In this document: positions 33,743-46,035 of the stretch, piece by piece
Layout of the letters: every line of letters starts with the position of its first letter
Position numbering within the stretch: the first letter of the stretch is position 1
Source of the DNA: Diabrotica undecimpunctata
Taxonomy: Eukaryota > Arthropoda > Insecta > Coleoptera > Chrysomelidae
NCBI RefSeq assembly: GCF_040954645.1
Contig: NC_092806.1
Span: forward strand, 113,628,458 to 113,692,457
Reading direction: 5' to 3'
Length of the DNA: 64,000 bases
Translations under genes and position numbers: made by a program
The notes under the pieces: generated by a model
Told to the model about the DNA's origin: nothing
The model's database searches: none
What the model saw: the letters and a program-made list of their open reading frames with translations, nothing else

Positions 33743-35065
33743 TAAAATTATTTTGCTGGTTCACAAAACCAGCAACAGTCATTCTCTAGGTATTACCCAA
33801 GAAAGAGAGGTTCTGTGGTTCAAATTGTTTATCTACATATTATCTCCTATACGTTCTTTAAGCTTCTGAAGTTAAAACTTCGACATCGTCACAACATACC
33901 ACAGATAAAATCGTAGGAAAGTCATACAATAGCATTGGATGACAGAAGATATCTTATAACATAGATACTCAAAGACAAGTCAAAAATAACACCAAAAAAT
34001 ATAAAGAAATCAATATCGGAATCAGAAAAAAAAAATTGAATTACAAAAGAGAAAATACAAAGAAATAGTAACTGCCGCGAACACGACACATTTAATTTAA
34101 AGCGAAAAATGAAAGAACTGATAGGAAAAGTAAAAACATAAGAAACACCGTATTTACGGGAGTTTTTACGATTGCCAATTATCAATCTAACAACACTGTA
34201 GGATTTTTAGCAGAGAACTGAAGTTGGTAAATTTATGAGTACAAAAAAGTACAGTCCATCTAATTTAGATAACGATTTACGTCATTATATACGTCAGAGA
34301 TTGAAGTTGACATAGTTGCCAAAGTATAAAAAAATCCTGAATCCATTTTAAATCAAATAGGTCACATAATTATTAATATACTCTTTACAACGACTATTTA
34401 AATTCTTACATGACATTTTTGAAATAAAACACACTAATTTTGTTCTAAAAAGAACAGATTTTATTAAATATGTAAAAATATAAAACAAGAGGTATTCACT
34501 TTAAAATTAAAATAATAAAGTACAAAAAGTGTCAACACCGCAACTGTCAAATAAGTGTTACCAATTTATGCCAAAATTTTACCTTCGTTCAATTACAGTT
34601 ACAGTGTGTTCCGAACAAATGTTCTTGATAAAAACGCTTTATAATGCATTTATACAAATTAAATGAAACATATTATTGTGTATTTCTTTAAGTTAACATT
34701 AATAGAAATTTTTAAATATTAGTTCTACGCGTATATAATAAAATATCTCTAGTGGCTGTAATGCCAGTGTACTCGGTAAAGTGATTCTAAAAAAGAACAC
34801 ACCTACACCCTAAATATTTCGTGTTGGTATCATGTGACGTCACAGGCTATGACGCCGATGACGTACATCGTTAACTAAATTAGATGAAGTGTATGTCGAT
34901 TGCGTGTGAGTGAGAGATGTGGTACTAAAGAAGTCAGAAGAAATAGCAAAAGAGATAGAAAGAGATATATAAACAATATGAACCACGAACCCTCTTTTCC
35001 TTGGGTAATATCTAGATAATCTCTGTTGCTGGTTTTTGTGAACCAGGCAAAATAATTTTTTTTCT
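33743..35065. mobile_element. Inverted-repeat element with ~93-bp arms
   Basis: The left arm (33743-33835) contains aaaattattttgctggttca, then aaaccagcaacag, tattacccaagaaagagagg and gtggttcaaattgttta. The right arm (34972-35065) holds the reverse complement with about 85 percent agreement by eye. The core (about 1.1 kb) is AT-rich without transposase motifs; it contains a gtgacgtcac palindrome near 34836. No target duplication was found. Probably a non-autonomous DNA transposon. Confidence 0.65.
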
Positions 35066-35649
35066 CTTTTGGCTTGGGCCACTGTCATTCAGCCAGTCTC
35101 AATCAACGTGAGCTTTATTAAAGGATTTAAATATGCCAATTATAACACGAGTGAAACACGATTATCTAATTAGCTAATGTACATACTATGTTAATAAATA
35201 CTATATTATACCTATATTATAATTCAGTTATTGAAAGACATCATGTGAAATACATAGTGTATACATATTACAAATAAGAATATCTACCTACTATGTTAAT
35301 AAATACAACTATGGTAATATATTTTTCTTTATATTTTTTTATATCCATTTTTTTAATCTTTTTTTTATTATTTTTTTTTATAAATTTTTGATAAACATAG
35401 GTTACAAATCTAATTAATTACATCCATACTTTACTATCAGACAAATAGATTATCAAGCAGTCAAACATTTTCTTTTCATTGAGTGATAGTAGAAAGAGAA
35501 TATTAACAGGAAGTGGGATGTTCTTGTCTATCATTCTTTTAATTAGATTGTTGGTGGGTTGATACTTTTTACATTCAAAAAATCTGTAGTTTAAGTCACT
35601 GTTAATCTGACATTCTTGACAAATATCCGAATCTAATATTTATGTATTT
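35066..35649. other. Non-coding DNA
   Basis: AT-rich with poly-T runs at 35330-35390; nothing recognisable. Confidence 0.35.
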
Positions 35650-36495
35650 TAAATAAATGTGCAGGATAAAGAGAGGTGGCTCTCCGACAGATGCAAGGAA
35701 ATAGAAGATCTGGAAAAAAAAGTATGATAGCTATAATTTACACAAAAAAATTTAAGAAATGGCTGGTTTTAGAAATATCATAAGCATGAATATAGTTTAA
35801 AAATGATAAAAGTGGATATAATTGCTGACGTGAAGGAGAGATTGCGTCAATGGACCCATTACATCCAGCATCTATTTAATGTAGATGATAAATTTGAATC
35901 TTTATCTTGAAGATAAACTTAAAGAAAACTAAGTGTATGATTATGACTAAATCAGGGCAATAATCCTGGATATCTACAAATCGTTTTGAACTTTAACATC
36001 AAATGTAGATCAAACCAAAGAAATTAAGGCATGTATTTAAATAGAACACATCATTCATTAAAAGTTAAGGTTAGAGCTACGCTTAAGGATGCTTCTGTGT
36101 TACGTGTTTTCTACTCATCTTTATGGTTTCTATGCGTGGGCACAAAATCAAGTGTATAGAAATAAATAAGTTGGTCGCCTTTGAATTTTTTTGCTACAGA
36201 AGAATTCTATCAATATCATGGATTCAAAGAGTGTCAAATGTGGAAGTAACTAGATGAAGAGGAAGTACTATTAACTATCAGAAAACGAAAATTGAGTACC
36301 TACTTATGGTCCAAACACTCATTATTACAACTCATTATCTAAGGCAAAATTCGAGGAATGCGAAATGTGGGACGAAAAATATTCTGGCTTAAGACTTTAG
36401 AGAATGGTTTGAATGCAGTAGTGCAGAACTATTTAGAGCAGCGGTCAACGAGTTTCACATAATGATGATTTCCCGAGGCAGGTGAGAAGAAGATA
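35650..36495 (+). pseudogene. LINE ORF2 fragment, linker to C-terminus (decayed)
   Basis: Pieces in order: DKERWLSDRCKEIEDLEKK and YNLHKKI (endonuclease-RT linker), DVKERLRQWTHYIQHLF, then, with the RT palm deleted, KINLKKTKCMIMTKSGQ, KVRATLKDASVLRVFYSSL, FCYRRILSISWIQRVSNV, KIEYLLMV, FRAAVNEFHIMMIS and a gaagaag tail. Same family as 25385-25760. Many stops; about two thirds of the RT is missing. Confidence 0.78.
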
Positions 36496-37118
36496 ACTCT
36501 TGTCTTGGAATGTTTGCCATCGTTTTATGTGAACAAGTTTTTAATTTTAAAAGATATCGGAAAGTTTTGTTCAAAAATCAATAACGATAACAATCGAAAA
36601 TTATGGTAGGTAGAATAAGTAGTGATAAAAAAACTTTTTTCCTGTAATTTTCGATTTGTAGTCAATTTAGACAACAAATTTTGATACGTTCTGTATGTAA
36701 TGTGAATATAACGTTTCTCAGATTTTAATTCATAATACATTGTTTTCACATAAGCTACATTTTAACACGCTTCTTTTGTCAGAGGTAATATTTTCACTTA
36801 AATTAATAAAAAGAAGTAGTTACATGGATACTTTCTCTTTTATTGTTAATTTACTTTTACTGGAGATAGTTATCTGACAAATAGATGGTATTTAATTTTA
36901 CACAGCAATATAACTATTAATAGCTCACACGTACATTATAGTTTTTAAATTAAAAAAACGGTATAAAAATATCTAATTAAATGAACCTTTGAAGCGAGAA
37001 CAAGGATAAAAACATAAAACACAGACGTACTTATTATAGCAGAACATTTTTATTGGCATTTAAATAAATTGTAATTTGATGCATATCTTCGTCAAAAAAT
37101 ATCTAACATTATAACGTA
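36496..37118. other. Non-coding DNA
   Basis: AT-rich spacer up to the TA beside the MITE. Confidence 0.4.
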
Positions 37119-37513
37119 CAGCTGCGGTCATTGAATAGTTTACACCCTTACATATCTAGTAGCCGATTTTTGAAATTTTTACCTCGTTTAAACGCATATT
37201 TTACGTCAAAGTAACGTTACCAGAATAAAGCTACCAAAAGGGACCAAAAAAATTACCACAATAAAATAAATCTACTTTACAAAATGTAACAAAATGGAAA
37301 TTATAGAAAAAAGTTTTAGCTGTTCTTAGAGTTTGGCAATGGCTCCTGTTGGTTGCGCGTGATTCAAATACATTCTATAATTTTGGACGCGTTTATTTAT
37401 ACCTGCGAAATTTTTGACAAGCACTTTGACATTTAGTAAATCCGTTCGACACTGCGATTTTACAGTATTACAATGTAAAAATTAAGGTGTAAACTATTCA
37501 GTGAACGCAGATG
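37119..37513. mobile_element. mariner-type MITE, 395 bp
   Basis: Terminal inverted repeats of about 28 bp: cagctgcggtcattgaatag then tttacacc at the left, and ggtgtaaactattcagtgaa then cgcagatg at the right. They are flanked by TA (37117-37118, 37514-37515). No coding capacity. The size and target duplication fit a non-autonomous Tc1/mariner element; its ends differ from those of the 11697-14880 element. Confidence 0.85.
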
Positions 37514-37664
37514 TACCAGAAATATAATGAAGCCAGGTTTATGTTTGTGTTAACCGTATTACTAAAAATTGGCAAGCATATATAACGTGCGTGGATAGGA
37601 TAGATGCGTCGCATCCCTTCAAAATCAGTGTTATGGGAAAGTCGATTCACTGCCTATATCTTCT

Positions 37665-39345
37665 TCTTATTCTTCTTTTTCTTCTTTTTTATGTAGACAT
37701 GACTCTGGGCCTCCAATAAGTTGTCGTTCCATCGTTTTCGTGGTCTTCCTACTAATCGTCTTCCTATTGGGGACCTTCTTTTGTCGTCTTTACTACTTTA
37801 TTTGTTGTTATTCGGCTTATATGGTCATTCCATTCTACTCTTCTAATTCTTAACCAGTCCTTGATGTTCTCCACCTTTCATCTACTTCGTATATCTGTAC
37901 TTCTAGTTCTGACCCATAGTGTTTACCATAATTTTTCTATTCACTTGATCTTCCACTTCTATTTCGAGCTTTCCATAGCTAGATAATGTGATGCCTAGAT
38001 ATTTAAACTCCATCACTTGTTTATCTGACTTTATCTCCACTTTACATCTTAGTAAATTTGATGTTATAACCATGCATTTTGTTTTTTTTTGGGAAATTAA
38101 CATGTTAAATTTTCTGGCGGTTGTTAAATTGGTGCAGCATACGTTGTTAATCATCTTCACTTTGAGAGAGTAGTATTGCGTCGTCTGCATAGCAGATTAT
38201 TTTAAGTTGTTTTTCTCACATTTGTTATCCTTTTTTAGTTCTTACTTTTTTATTTCGTCCATAGTCAGGTTGAACAATAGAGGACTCCGGGAATCTCCCT
38301 GTCGTATCCCATTACCAGCCTCAATAGGGTCAGTTAGTTCTTATTCTACTTTTACGTTGTTGTTGTTATTGTGTTGTTTTGGTAACTATTCTCGAGCGTT
38401 TTCTCGAAATAGATAAGGTCCACGAAACATAGATATGCCGGTTTGTTGTATTCTAATGATTGTTTGTATTCTAAAACATTGTTGTTCTGCTAATGTTATA
38501 ATTTCATTCAGTTTATTTGTTATCACTTTAGTTGTTAATTTTAATGTAGTCTTTAATAAATTAACTCCTCTGTAATTTTCCGGGTCCTATTTGTGTCTCT
38601 TTTTAAAGAGAGGTATTAAGACGCTGGATCTCCATTCGTGAGAAATTCTGTTTCCCATTATTTTTTTGGATTAGTTTAAGTAGTTGTTTGGTCAGATCTG
38701 GTCCTCCGTACTTTAAAAGTTCGTTCGGTATTCTGTCCTCGCCTGGTGGTTTTCTGTTTTTTAGTTTCCTTAATGCTTCCTTTATCTCTTTCTCCTCAAT
38801 AATTATTTCTTCGTGTGCCGTCACCTCTGGTGTTGGTGGTTCATTATCGTCACGTTGAGCAAATAGGGATCGAAAGTACTCTGCCCATGTTTCCTTCTGA
38901 ATGTGTTTCGTTTTTATTAATTCGTTCATCTGTTTTCTTTGTCCTTTGATGATTCTCCATCTCTTCTTTCTGTGTTCCGTGGAAGTCGTGTTCTCTTTTT
39001 ATTTATCTAACTGAAGTATTCGTTTATAGTGGTTGTATGCCTGTTGAGTTTGTTGTGTTCTATATTATAAAAAGGCTTTCTTCTTTTCTTCACATTTTGT
39101 CTTCATTTCCTCTCTAAACTGTGAGGTTTTCTTTTTTGATATGTTAGTGGTTGTTACTTTCCTCTCTCCACGTGATTCTGTTGGTGCGATGTTATCGTTT
39201 TCTAATATTTCATTCCCAGCAATCTTTTCTGATTGGCATTCTTCCCAGCATTTTTTCTGTATATTCCGTGGTTTAAATTATATCTTTCAATTATGTTTTA
39301 ACTTCTGTCCCGAAGTATTCATCAAAACCACTTTTTGAAAATGTC
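37665..39345 (-). pseudogene. LINE ORF2, RT domain and C-terminus (longest LINE copy here)
   Basis: Reading from 39345 downward: KCEEKKKAFL linker, KKRWRIIKGQRKQMNELI, WAEYFRSLF, EALRKLKNRKPPGEDRIPNE and LLKYGG (RT domain start), PENYRGVNLLKTTLKLTTK, IEAGNGIRQGDS and SPLLFNLTMDEI, then ICYADDAILLSQSEDD (intact catalytic YADD, in a shifted frame near 38185), FNMLISQKKTKCMVI, VMEFKYLGITLSSYG, and near the end IRRVEWNDHI and GRPRKRWNDNLL-type remnants with a gaagaag tail about 37665-37700. Several frameshifts and stops. The 5' endonuclease part is missing. Confidence 0.88.
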
Positions 39346-39969
39346 TTTTGTTATCCACGTACTTTTTTGTCCGTAATAGGGTACAGGTAAATCAATGTTT
39401 TGGAATGCACGTGGTATATTAGATTTTTCAAGAACCACCATCTTTAGCGCGTGTCTAACCGTAGGATTAGCACATGGTTACACGTTCTTTACTTATTTTA
39501 CGTCCAAGTGCAGAATTTTCGTTACATGAAACAAACGTTTTGTTAGGTTTAGATTTTGCAAATCTATCTACATTTTATACCTGTGGTGGACTAAGATATA
39601 AATATTTCACTTTTTGTAAAAATCTCAACTTAAATGGTTCTGTGCAGGTTCTATCATTAGACTGTTTTTCTCCCGTAGTAGTCATTAAATGACATGACGA
39701 CTTTTGAAACGTTCTAGCCATCCCTTGTCAACCACTTTTTTCGTTATTTCCTTCTAAACACTTAGCATTCATGGCCAATATGTTTCTTTATTTTATTTCA
39801 TTTAGTTACTTTCCTAAAGAAGCCGCATATACAAAGCTTCTTTCACCTTTGGATGTTCAGTTTTCTTAAGTGTCTGTCTCTTGCCTGGACCAGAGTCAGT
39901 AGTGTAGTTGTTTATTTAACTGCCACCGTTTTGTGCTTTCATTTTTGGGCCTTTGAAGAGGTTATTATA
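39346..39969. other. Non-coding DNA
   Basis: A 72-codon open stretch at 39474 shows no motif. Nothing recognised. Confidence 0.35.
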
Positions 39970-40560
39970 TTGCAAGAGCATAATTTGTCACTTCGACACA
40001 TAAAGTAGATGGCTCTTTTGTAGCTATTGTCTTCGAGTGTGAAATAAGCAGACATTCGCTGGCCATTTTGTGTGTGAATTTGTATCCTTCCCGGATCACT
40101 AACGAGGCAGATTAATATTGATACCGATTCATACACGGAATATGTGACGAATTGTACTCTCGAGCCATATATATGGCCTAGATTCAATTCATCAAAGCGA
40201 TAGCAAAGCTTTTGCTGAAATTGTAAACTTTTGCAAATATCGAATAGCTCAAGAAACAAAAAACGATTTTATTAAATCGTGTTCGTTTTTGGCCATCAAT
40301 GTAGATGGCACTTTTGTAGCTATTCATCTCGAGTGTAAAATAAGCACAGACATTCGCTGGCCATTCTGTGTGTGAAGAGCAAGAGCACAATTCGTCACTT
40401 CGTCACATAAAAGAAGATTGTTCTTTTGTAGCTATCGACTTCGAGTGTGAAATAAGCAGACATTCGCTGGCCATTCTGTGTGTGAATTTGTATATTCCTG
40501 GATCTCTGACGTGGCAGGCTTATGCTGAAATAACGTTATAAGATCCTATTGATACCGATT
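39970..40560. repeat. Dispersed triplicate of a ~80-150-bp unit
   Basis: The unit ttttgtagctatt...cgagtgtgaaataagcagac followed by attcgctggccatt occurs at about 39970-40130, 40296-40377 (short, mutated) and 40378-40560. The first and third copies also share flanks down to gataccgatt. Spacing is irregular, so this is duplication rather than a regular satellite. The solo LTR at 40596 follows closely. Confidence 0.8.
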
Positions 40561-40595
40561 AATATCTCGTCTACCTACCACTGTACTATACGTAT

Positions 40596-40875
40596 TGTTA
40601 CGAACATGCTTTCGGCATGGCTCATATAACGGTTGCAACTCTGAAAAGGCATTAAGAACATTCGCGATGTATCGAGTGCGAGGTAGAATAACACGTCACG
40701 TAGACGAATTAGAGGTGGGACTACGCCAGAATGTTCTCGGACATAGTAACTTTAGTATATATATGTAACGATGTTATGAGTTTAGTTTAGTTGATAAGGG
40801 AGTACCGAACTGTAAACTTATAAATAAATATATTTATATCAATTCGAACCGCTCGTTTTATTTAATCTCGCTACA
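40596..40875 (+). mobile_element. Solo LTR, second Ty3/gypsy-like family (280 bp)
   Basis: Begins TGTTACGAACATGC, ends CTCGCTACA, and is flanked by gtat on both sides (40592-40595, 40876-40879). It contains a tatatatat TATA-like box near 40758 and aataaatatattt near 40825, in the order of a plus-oriented LTR. It shares only TGTTACG with the LTR family at 58824, so it is a different family. No internal region is attached. Confidence 0.85.
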
Positions 40876-40879
40876 GTAT

Positions 40880-41339
40880 TTTACTCTTTTGAGATCATCA
40901 GATACAGCTTGCTGGTTTAGACGAGATGAGAAACATATCCATTCGTATATCGGTGGTTAATACACACTATTTCAGTCCGTAAAACACTAGTGCACTGTGA
41001 ATTTGATAGAAGCAAACCTAATACAATGACATTCTCTGTATCTTTTCTTTAAAGGGCACTAGTTGACGTTTGCTATTTTCATATAGAAAGTTGCAAGTTA
41101 TTTTTACATGACTTGGTATTTTAGATATTTTCCACTGCTTATTTTGTTGATAAATGATGAATATATAGAAGTCTTTTTGATTTTATTTTTCTACTCAAAT
41201 TCCTCCACGGATTAACATCGCTGAAGGTACTTAGTATATACTTAACTTAGAAAAACATAACAGAATAGTGAAAAAGAACATGCAAATAAGTTCTTATGAT
41301 ACTACAATATACAAAATGATTTATTATAAATATTCTGTA
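40880..41339. other. Non-coding DNA
   Basis: Nothing recognised. Confidence 0.35.
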
Positions 41340-41515
41340 TGACAGTAAAATTAAAACGGAGATCTCGAAAACTAATTTTGTCGACCTAATTTTAGACGAA
41401 ACATCTGACGTTACGGAATCACAACTGTCAATAATATTCAGATAGGTGACTGAAAATGGTGTTATTGGAGAAAGGTGTGTGCGCTTTACAAATATCAGAT
41501 AGACAGTTTCCATTC
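41340..41515 (+). pseudogene. hAT-type transposase fragment (ZMYM/TTF-like lineage)
   Basis: Plus-strand frame: NFVDLILDETSDVTESQ, LSIIFR, stop, VTENGVIGERCVRFTN. This matches the DETxDxxxxxQLSIxxRYVxxxGxxxERFxxF block around the first catalytic aspartate of hAT transposases of the type related to ZMYM1 and TTF-domain proteins. Only about 60 codons survive and no ends were found, so it is a relic. Confidence 0.65.
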
Positions 41516-42084
41516 TGGAATATACATTACACATTTTCAGTGACTTCAGTGACAAATTAAAATTTTATTCAGTAATCTCATTAAGTTTTATTAAACGTTA
41601 AAAAAATTTTTTGACGAACTTCTTTCTTCTTTGTTAAATGCGTATAGCCCAGTACATGAACGTAAAATACGGCGATACCGTGTAATTTTCAGAGTCACCA
41701 ACTAAATGCATGAACATTTGGATGTTTTATATCAAAAGCCTTAGTCAATCAGACAGTCGCAATAGATTCTCTAATCAGACAAATACACAATCCTATCCTT
41801 AATACAAAATTAACAAATTTAGATTTAGGTTCTACTTACCCTCCACTTCACTTTTGGACTTGTGCCGTTGGTTGCTGTTTATTTTTTAGGAGTGAAAAAC
41901 TTCACCTATTAGAAAAAAAGCGTATGATTGTAAATTAAAGCGGGTAATTGATTCAAATCATCTTGTAATGAAGTGAATGAATGTCAATTAACATTAAACA
42001 ACATAATTTAAGATTTTATCACAGTTTAATCCCTAAATCTCACCACCTAGATTAGTTATAATTAAAACAATGTCATTGAATACC
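41516..42084. repeat. Partial extra copy of the element at 42085
   Basis: 41826-41935 (tttaggttctacttaccctc, cacttttggacttgtgccgt, ttttttaggagtgaaaaac) repeats directly the sequence at 42113-42215. The remainder is non-coding. Confidence 0.6.
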
Positions 42085-43535
42085 TTGTCTTCACTGGTTT
42101 TCATGGAAATGTGGATTTAGGTTATACTTACTCTTCACTTTACAATTGGCTTGTGTCTTTGGCTGTTTTTTTATTTTTTAGGGGTGAAGACGACCCCTAT
42201 TAAAAAAAGTCATATAATTTTAAATTCAAGCAATTTGGAATTATTTCATTATACAGTGATATGGAATTTAGATTTCTTTACTGTTTTAATTTTGTACCAC
42301 ATAATTTCTACCCTTATAAAAACCACCCTTTACGAACAAAAAAGTAGTATTTTTTTATTGAAACTATAAACACAATAATTTTTTAAATCAAAATGTATGA
42401 ATTTATTTTATTTCAACTGAAAAAACAACCCTTATTAATTTGTAAGGATGGGTGAAAGTATGTATGTGCCTTAATAACATATCTGTATCTTACAATGCTC
42501 CAGTATATGAGTTCAGATATGTTCTAAAATATGTGATTCGGTTTTTACTCATAACTCGGTTAGCTTTTAAGCTATGAAGTACGTAAAAAAATCATTTTGT
42601 ATGTTTTTTTTAAGGGCAATAAGATCATTTAATTTAAATTAATTTTTTTTAAACCCTTATTTAAAAAGAGTTGTACTTGAAAAGGCCTGAATGAGTCACT
42701 AATTACGAGTGTATACCAATTTTGAACAGCCATATCTTAACCAATTATTGTCTTACGGAAAAACCAAAATGTTCAGAAAAGCAAAACCTAATTTTTATTA
42801 AAAATAAGCACTTCGAATCGGTCAAACTTACAGATCATACAAATACACAAATAAAGTAAATTGTAAAGAGGTACTGATTAATTTCATTTGATGTGCTAAT
42901 TAGATTGTGAATTTTACGATGTTTTTTCCAAACAAAAAGGGACCAACTTTATTTTGAACATAACTCCCTTTTGATGCTAGAAACTTAAAAAAAAAAAAAC
43001 AAAAATAAAGCTTTTTTTAAACACTTTCCAAGAACTTTGATGAGTTTTTCCCAAAAAGTGCTTCATTTTTTGGTTATTTTCCTTTGAAACATTCGATTTG
43101 GAATTTGACAAATAAGAACCTACTTTTCTTGAGCTACAACTCTGCTTCTACTGGATCTACAGACTTCTTAAGTACACCATTTGTTTTGTTTTATTGCTAC
43201 ATTTTTGCTAAGAGTATTTTTTGTTGTAAAATACTTACCTTTTGAGTTATTTGTGAAAAACCGTCTGAAAAAGTGGTTTTTATTTTGAAAAAATTGCTAC
43301 ACTCGCAGTATTGACTTAGTGAAAAACTCTATGGAACAAAAGCTGCTTAGAATTAGTCAATTTATCCATTTCCGGACTTCGTTTGAACGTTTGTTTTTTC
43401 ACCCCCGAGAACGAGTGGCTTTCACCCCCAAAGTAAAAGAAACCATGGGTTTAAGTCTAAAGTGAAGTAGAGGGTAAGAGGAATCAAAATCCACGTTTTC
43501 AAGCAAATCCGTCGAGACAAGGAAAATTACACCCC
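42085..43535. mobile_element. Large inverted-repeat element, unclassified
   Basis: The left arm (ccttgtcttcactggttttc, atggaaatgtggatttaggt, tatacttactcttcacttta) is matched inverted by the right arm at about 43440-43535 (ctaaagtgaagtagagggta, atcaaaatccacgttttcaa, gcaaatccgtcgagacaagg). Both arms lead inward to runs of the type aggggtgaa / cacccccaa. The 1.3-kb core is non-coding and AT-rich. Probably a non-autonomous repeat common in this genome; family unknown. Confidence 0.55.
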
Positions 43536-44239
43536 AAAACGGTCATTTCCTGACGTATTACGAAACATTTTGTGATGAAGGCTTAAGGCCAGGTTCCTCC
43601 ACACCTTTTTCAAAAAATCGAATTCAAAAGTTGCTAGAAAATACTCTTAAGAATAGTTTATAATTAGTTTCGAAGGCCCAAGCTACCTTGAAGTACGTAG
43701 AGAATAGGGAAGAGCGGAGCTCCCAGCGGTTAATCCGGCTATTTAAGCGGGCCTGGTGACGACAGTTGTTTACTTTATTGCGCTTTTTCTCGAAATCACG
43801 CCTTTTCAACTTATCGTGTCACTCGTATTTCAAACTATTGCACTCTAATTTTGTTTTTTTGCTTTCGGATGATTCGTTTTCGAGAAATGATGACACCTAC
43901 CATCAAATTGGACGAGTTTAGGCAGCCATTTTCAAAGCCGCCATTTTGAAAAAAAGAAAATGAAGTTGTTTAATGTATGTATGTTTATATCTTCTGTACT
44001 ATAAATAAAATTTATTTAAAAAAAAACACGGTTTTTGGAGCTACATGGCTTTAAAAAGTAGACTTTGGCTTTATAGCGTTTTCGATATAAGTGGACGTAT
44101 TTGAATTTCACGAATAAATGTTGTCTTTATATCTTTTCGTTAATTTTGCTTATTTACGTATTTAGGAAATTCTCAAAATCACGAGAGTGTCAGCTTTAGC
44201 ATAAATTAATATTGAAAGTGTTACATATTTTCTTCTTAT
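43536..44239. other. Non-coding, repeat-like DNA
   Basis: No gene. Strings such as gcagccattttcaaagccgc with the following ccattttg suggest dispersed repeat sequence, but I cannot classify it. Confidence 0.35.
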
Positions 44240-44672
44240 TGTTACGATAAATAATATGACGCATAAAACTGTAAACATATTATTTCTAACCCATTCGTCT
44301 TTTCTAGATCATAAATATACCTGCCGGCAGAAATTTCTAGATCCAAGGGTCCCCCTCCGATATAAAAAACCTGCTTTTGATGGAATTCCTTCGAAGGAAG
44401 GTCATCAATTCTTTGCCGTAATTCCAGAACTAACGGTTATTTATATATATGGGACATTTTATTTAAAGGGGCAGTTAGTTTTGAACATCGCGTCGAGTTT
44501 CGAATTGTAACGCGTATTGTAATAAATGTAAATAAATTTATATAATTATTAGTGTCAAATAAATTAGTTATATTGTACAAATAAAGACTTTAAATAAACT
44601 TGTAAGTGTTATAAATGTAGAACCTTTGATAGTAAATAAAGACAATAAATTAGATTTAATAAAAATATAACA
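44240..44672 (+). mobile_element. Solo LTR of the Ty3/gypsy family at 58824 (433 bp)
   Basis: Begins TGTTACGATAAATAATATGA, ends ATAACA and is flanked by ttat on both sides (44236-44239, 44673-44676). The 3' half is nearly the same as the solo LTR at 23706-24103 (gcgtattgtaataaatgtaa, ttagttatattgtacaaata, aagactttaaataaac). A tatatatatgggac TATA region and aataaa signals are in plus orientation. Confidence 0.88.
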
Positions 44673-44676
44673 TTAT

Positions 44677-46035
44677 CTATGCATCCCTTACTTACTTTCT
44701 CGTATTAAGCACCTGATTATTAGGATACCCTTTTTTGAGAATCCCCACTGTGTTTACTCCACTGATTATACACGAATACAGTCCCCGTTTCAGGATTTCT
44801 TTTATTTATTCTATTATCTTTTTTCAGAGAGAGTGACAGTTTATATAAATACAAGGTCGATTGTCGACAGATACAGCTATATTTTACGGATCGATACACT
44901 ATTTTTAGATTATGTACTATAAGATTTACAGAAAAAAATATTCGTTGATAAAATCGTGTTATACTAAGAATTTAATAAAATATATAAGTGGTATTTGTTT
45001 CTATCGTTGTGTAAAAATTACTTAGTACACATTGCTTGTTTGTTATGAGTATGTCGTGTTTTCTGAGGTTTTAGACCATTGCCGGAAATTATTTCTTTTC
45101 GCCGGGAATTGTTTCGTCTGTGTCTGGGCAGAACTGTCTTCAGTATATGCACATTCCAGAATTTTGGAACCCAGCTTATACAGATTTAGTAAATCGGTAC
45201 CATATGATTTTGAAGTCACTTGGTAGTCCAAAAAACGTGAGACTTGGCTACCTTGGCGAATTGCATGTTTGGACAAATTGTTCACCTGCTATTCTCAATA
45301 CTCTAGAACGGTCGTCTGGTGCTCGAAACCTAATTCCCGTCTTTAAACAAGACGCTTAAATAATTCAATATTTAAACCGAAAATCGGTTTTGATCAGGCA
45401 CGAAAACCTAGAGACACAGTTTTTTTTCCAAGACCCTACAAAAAATGACCTGTTATGTACTCTTTGAAATAGACATTAATTGGTCCTCAAGGGTCTAAAT
45501 GCAGATCCTGAAAGGCAATTAGCTACGTAAACCTGCGCACTTTGGATCCAAAGTCCAAACAAATCGAAAAAAACTCGCTAATTACTCTAGTCATCAGAGA
45601 CGAAAATGCCACTGAACCTCTAAAAATCATACAAACAAGCTGCATTTTGCTGATAATATCAATTTTGAGACCGCAAAAAGTATGGAAAAAATTTTACCAC
45701 TCCTACCCCGCGGCTTACTCCTAAAATCCCCCTCTCAGGGGGAAAAAGCGGAAAAAATCGATTTACCAAGATTCTGTACGTCTCGACGTACAAATTATCT
45801 CAGCTACGTTTTGTATTTGAAACATTTTTTTCTACGACGCGAGATAATTTTGAACAGAAATGTTTTGTAACACTTTTTGTGTAGAATGAACCGTTCTCTC
45901 AGAAACAACGCTGAAAGCTATAGACGACTTTAACGAACAGTTACGCACACGAAATCAATTTTTAAGCATGTATCAACTCGACGGTAAATCTTTTGATCAG
46001 AGTTTCCTATCGGCAAAAGGCAAAATTCCGAGACC
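44677..46035. other. Unclassified DNA, partly GC-richer
   Basis: Overlapping open stretches on both strands at 45032-45359 arise from one GC-richer block with no recognised motif. At 45640-45780 a block with taccccgcggcttactccta is also unassigned. Possibly part of a dispersed repeat ending at the inverted-repeat element to the right. Confidence 0.35.

Noticed and set aside
33922..34185. Hydrophobic minus-strand ORF as a membrane protein
   Set aside because: Lies inside the inverted-repeat element; composition reflects A-rich sequence on the other strand.
44677..45360. Overlapping ORFs on both strands as a host gene
   Set aside because: Neither frame has a recognised motif, and both are short; the block looks like dispersed repeat DNA.
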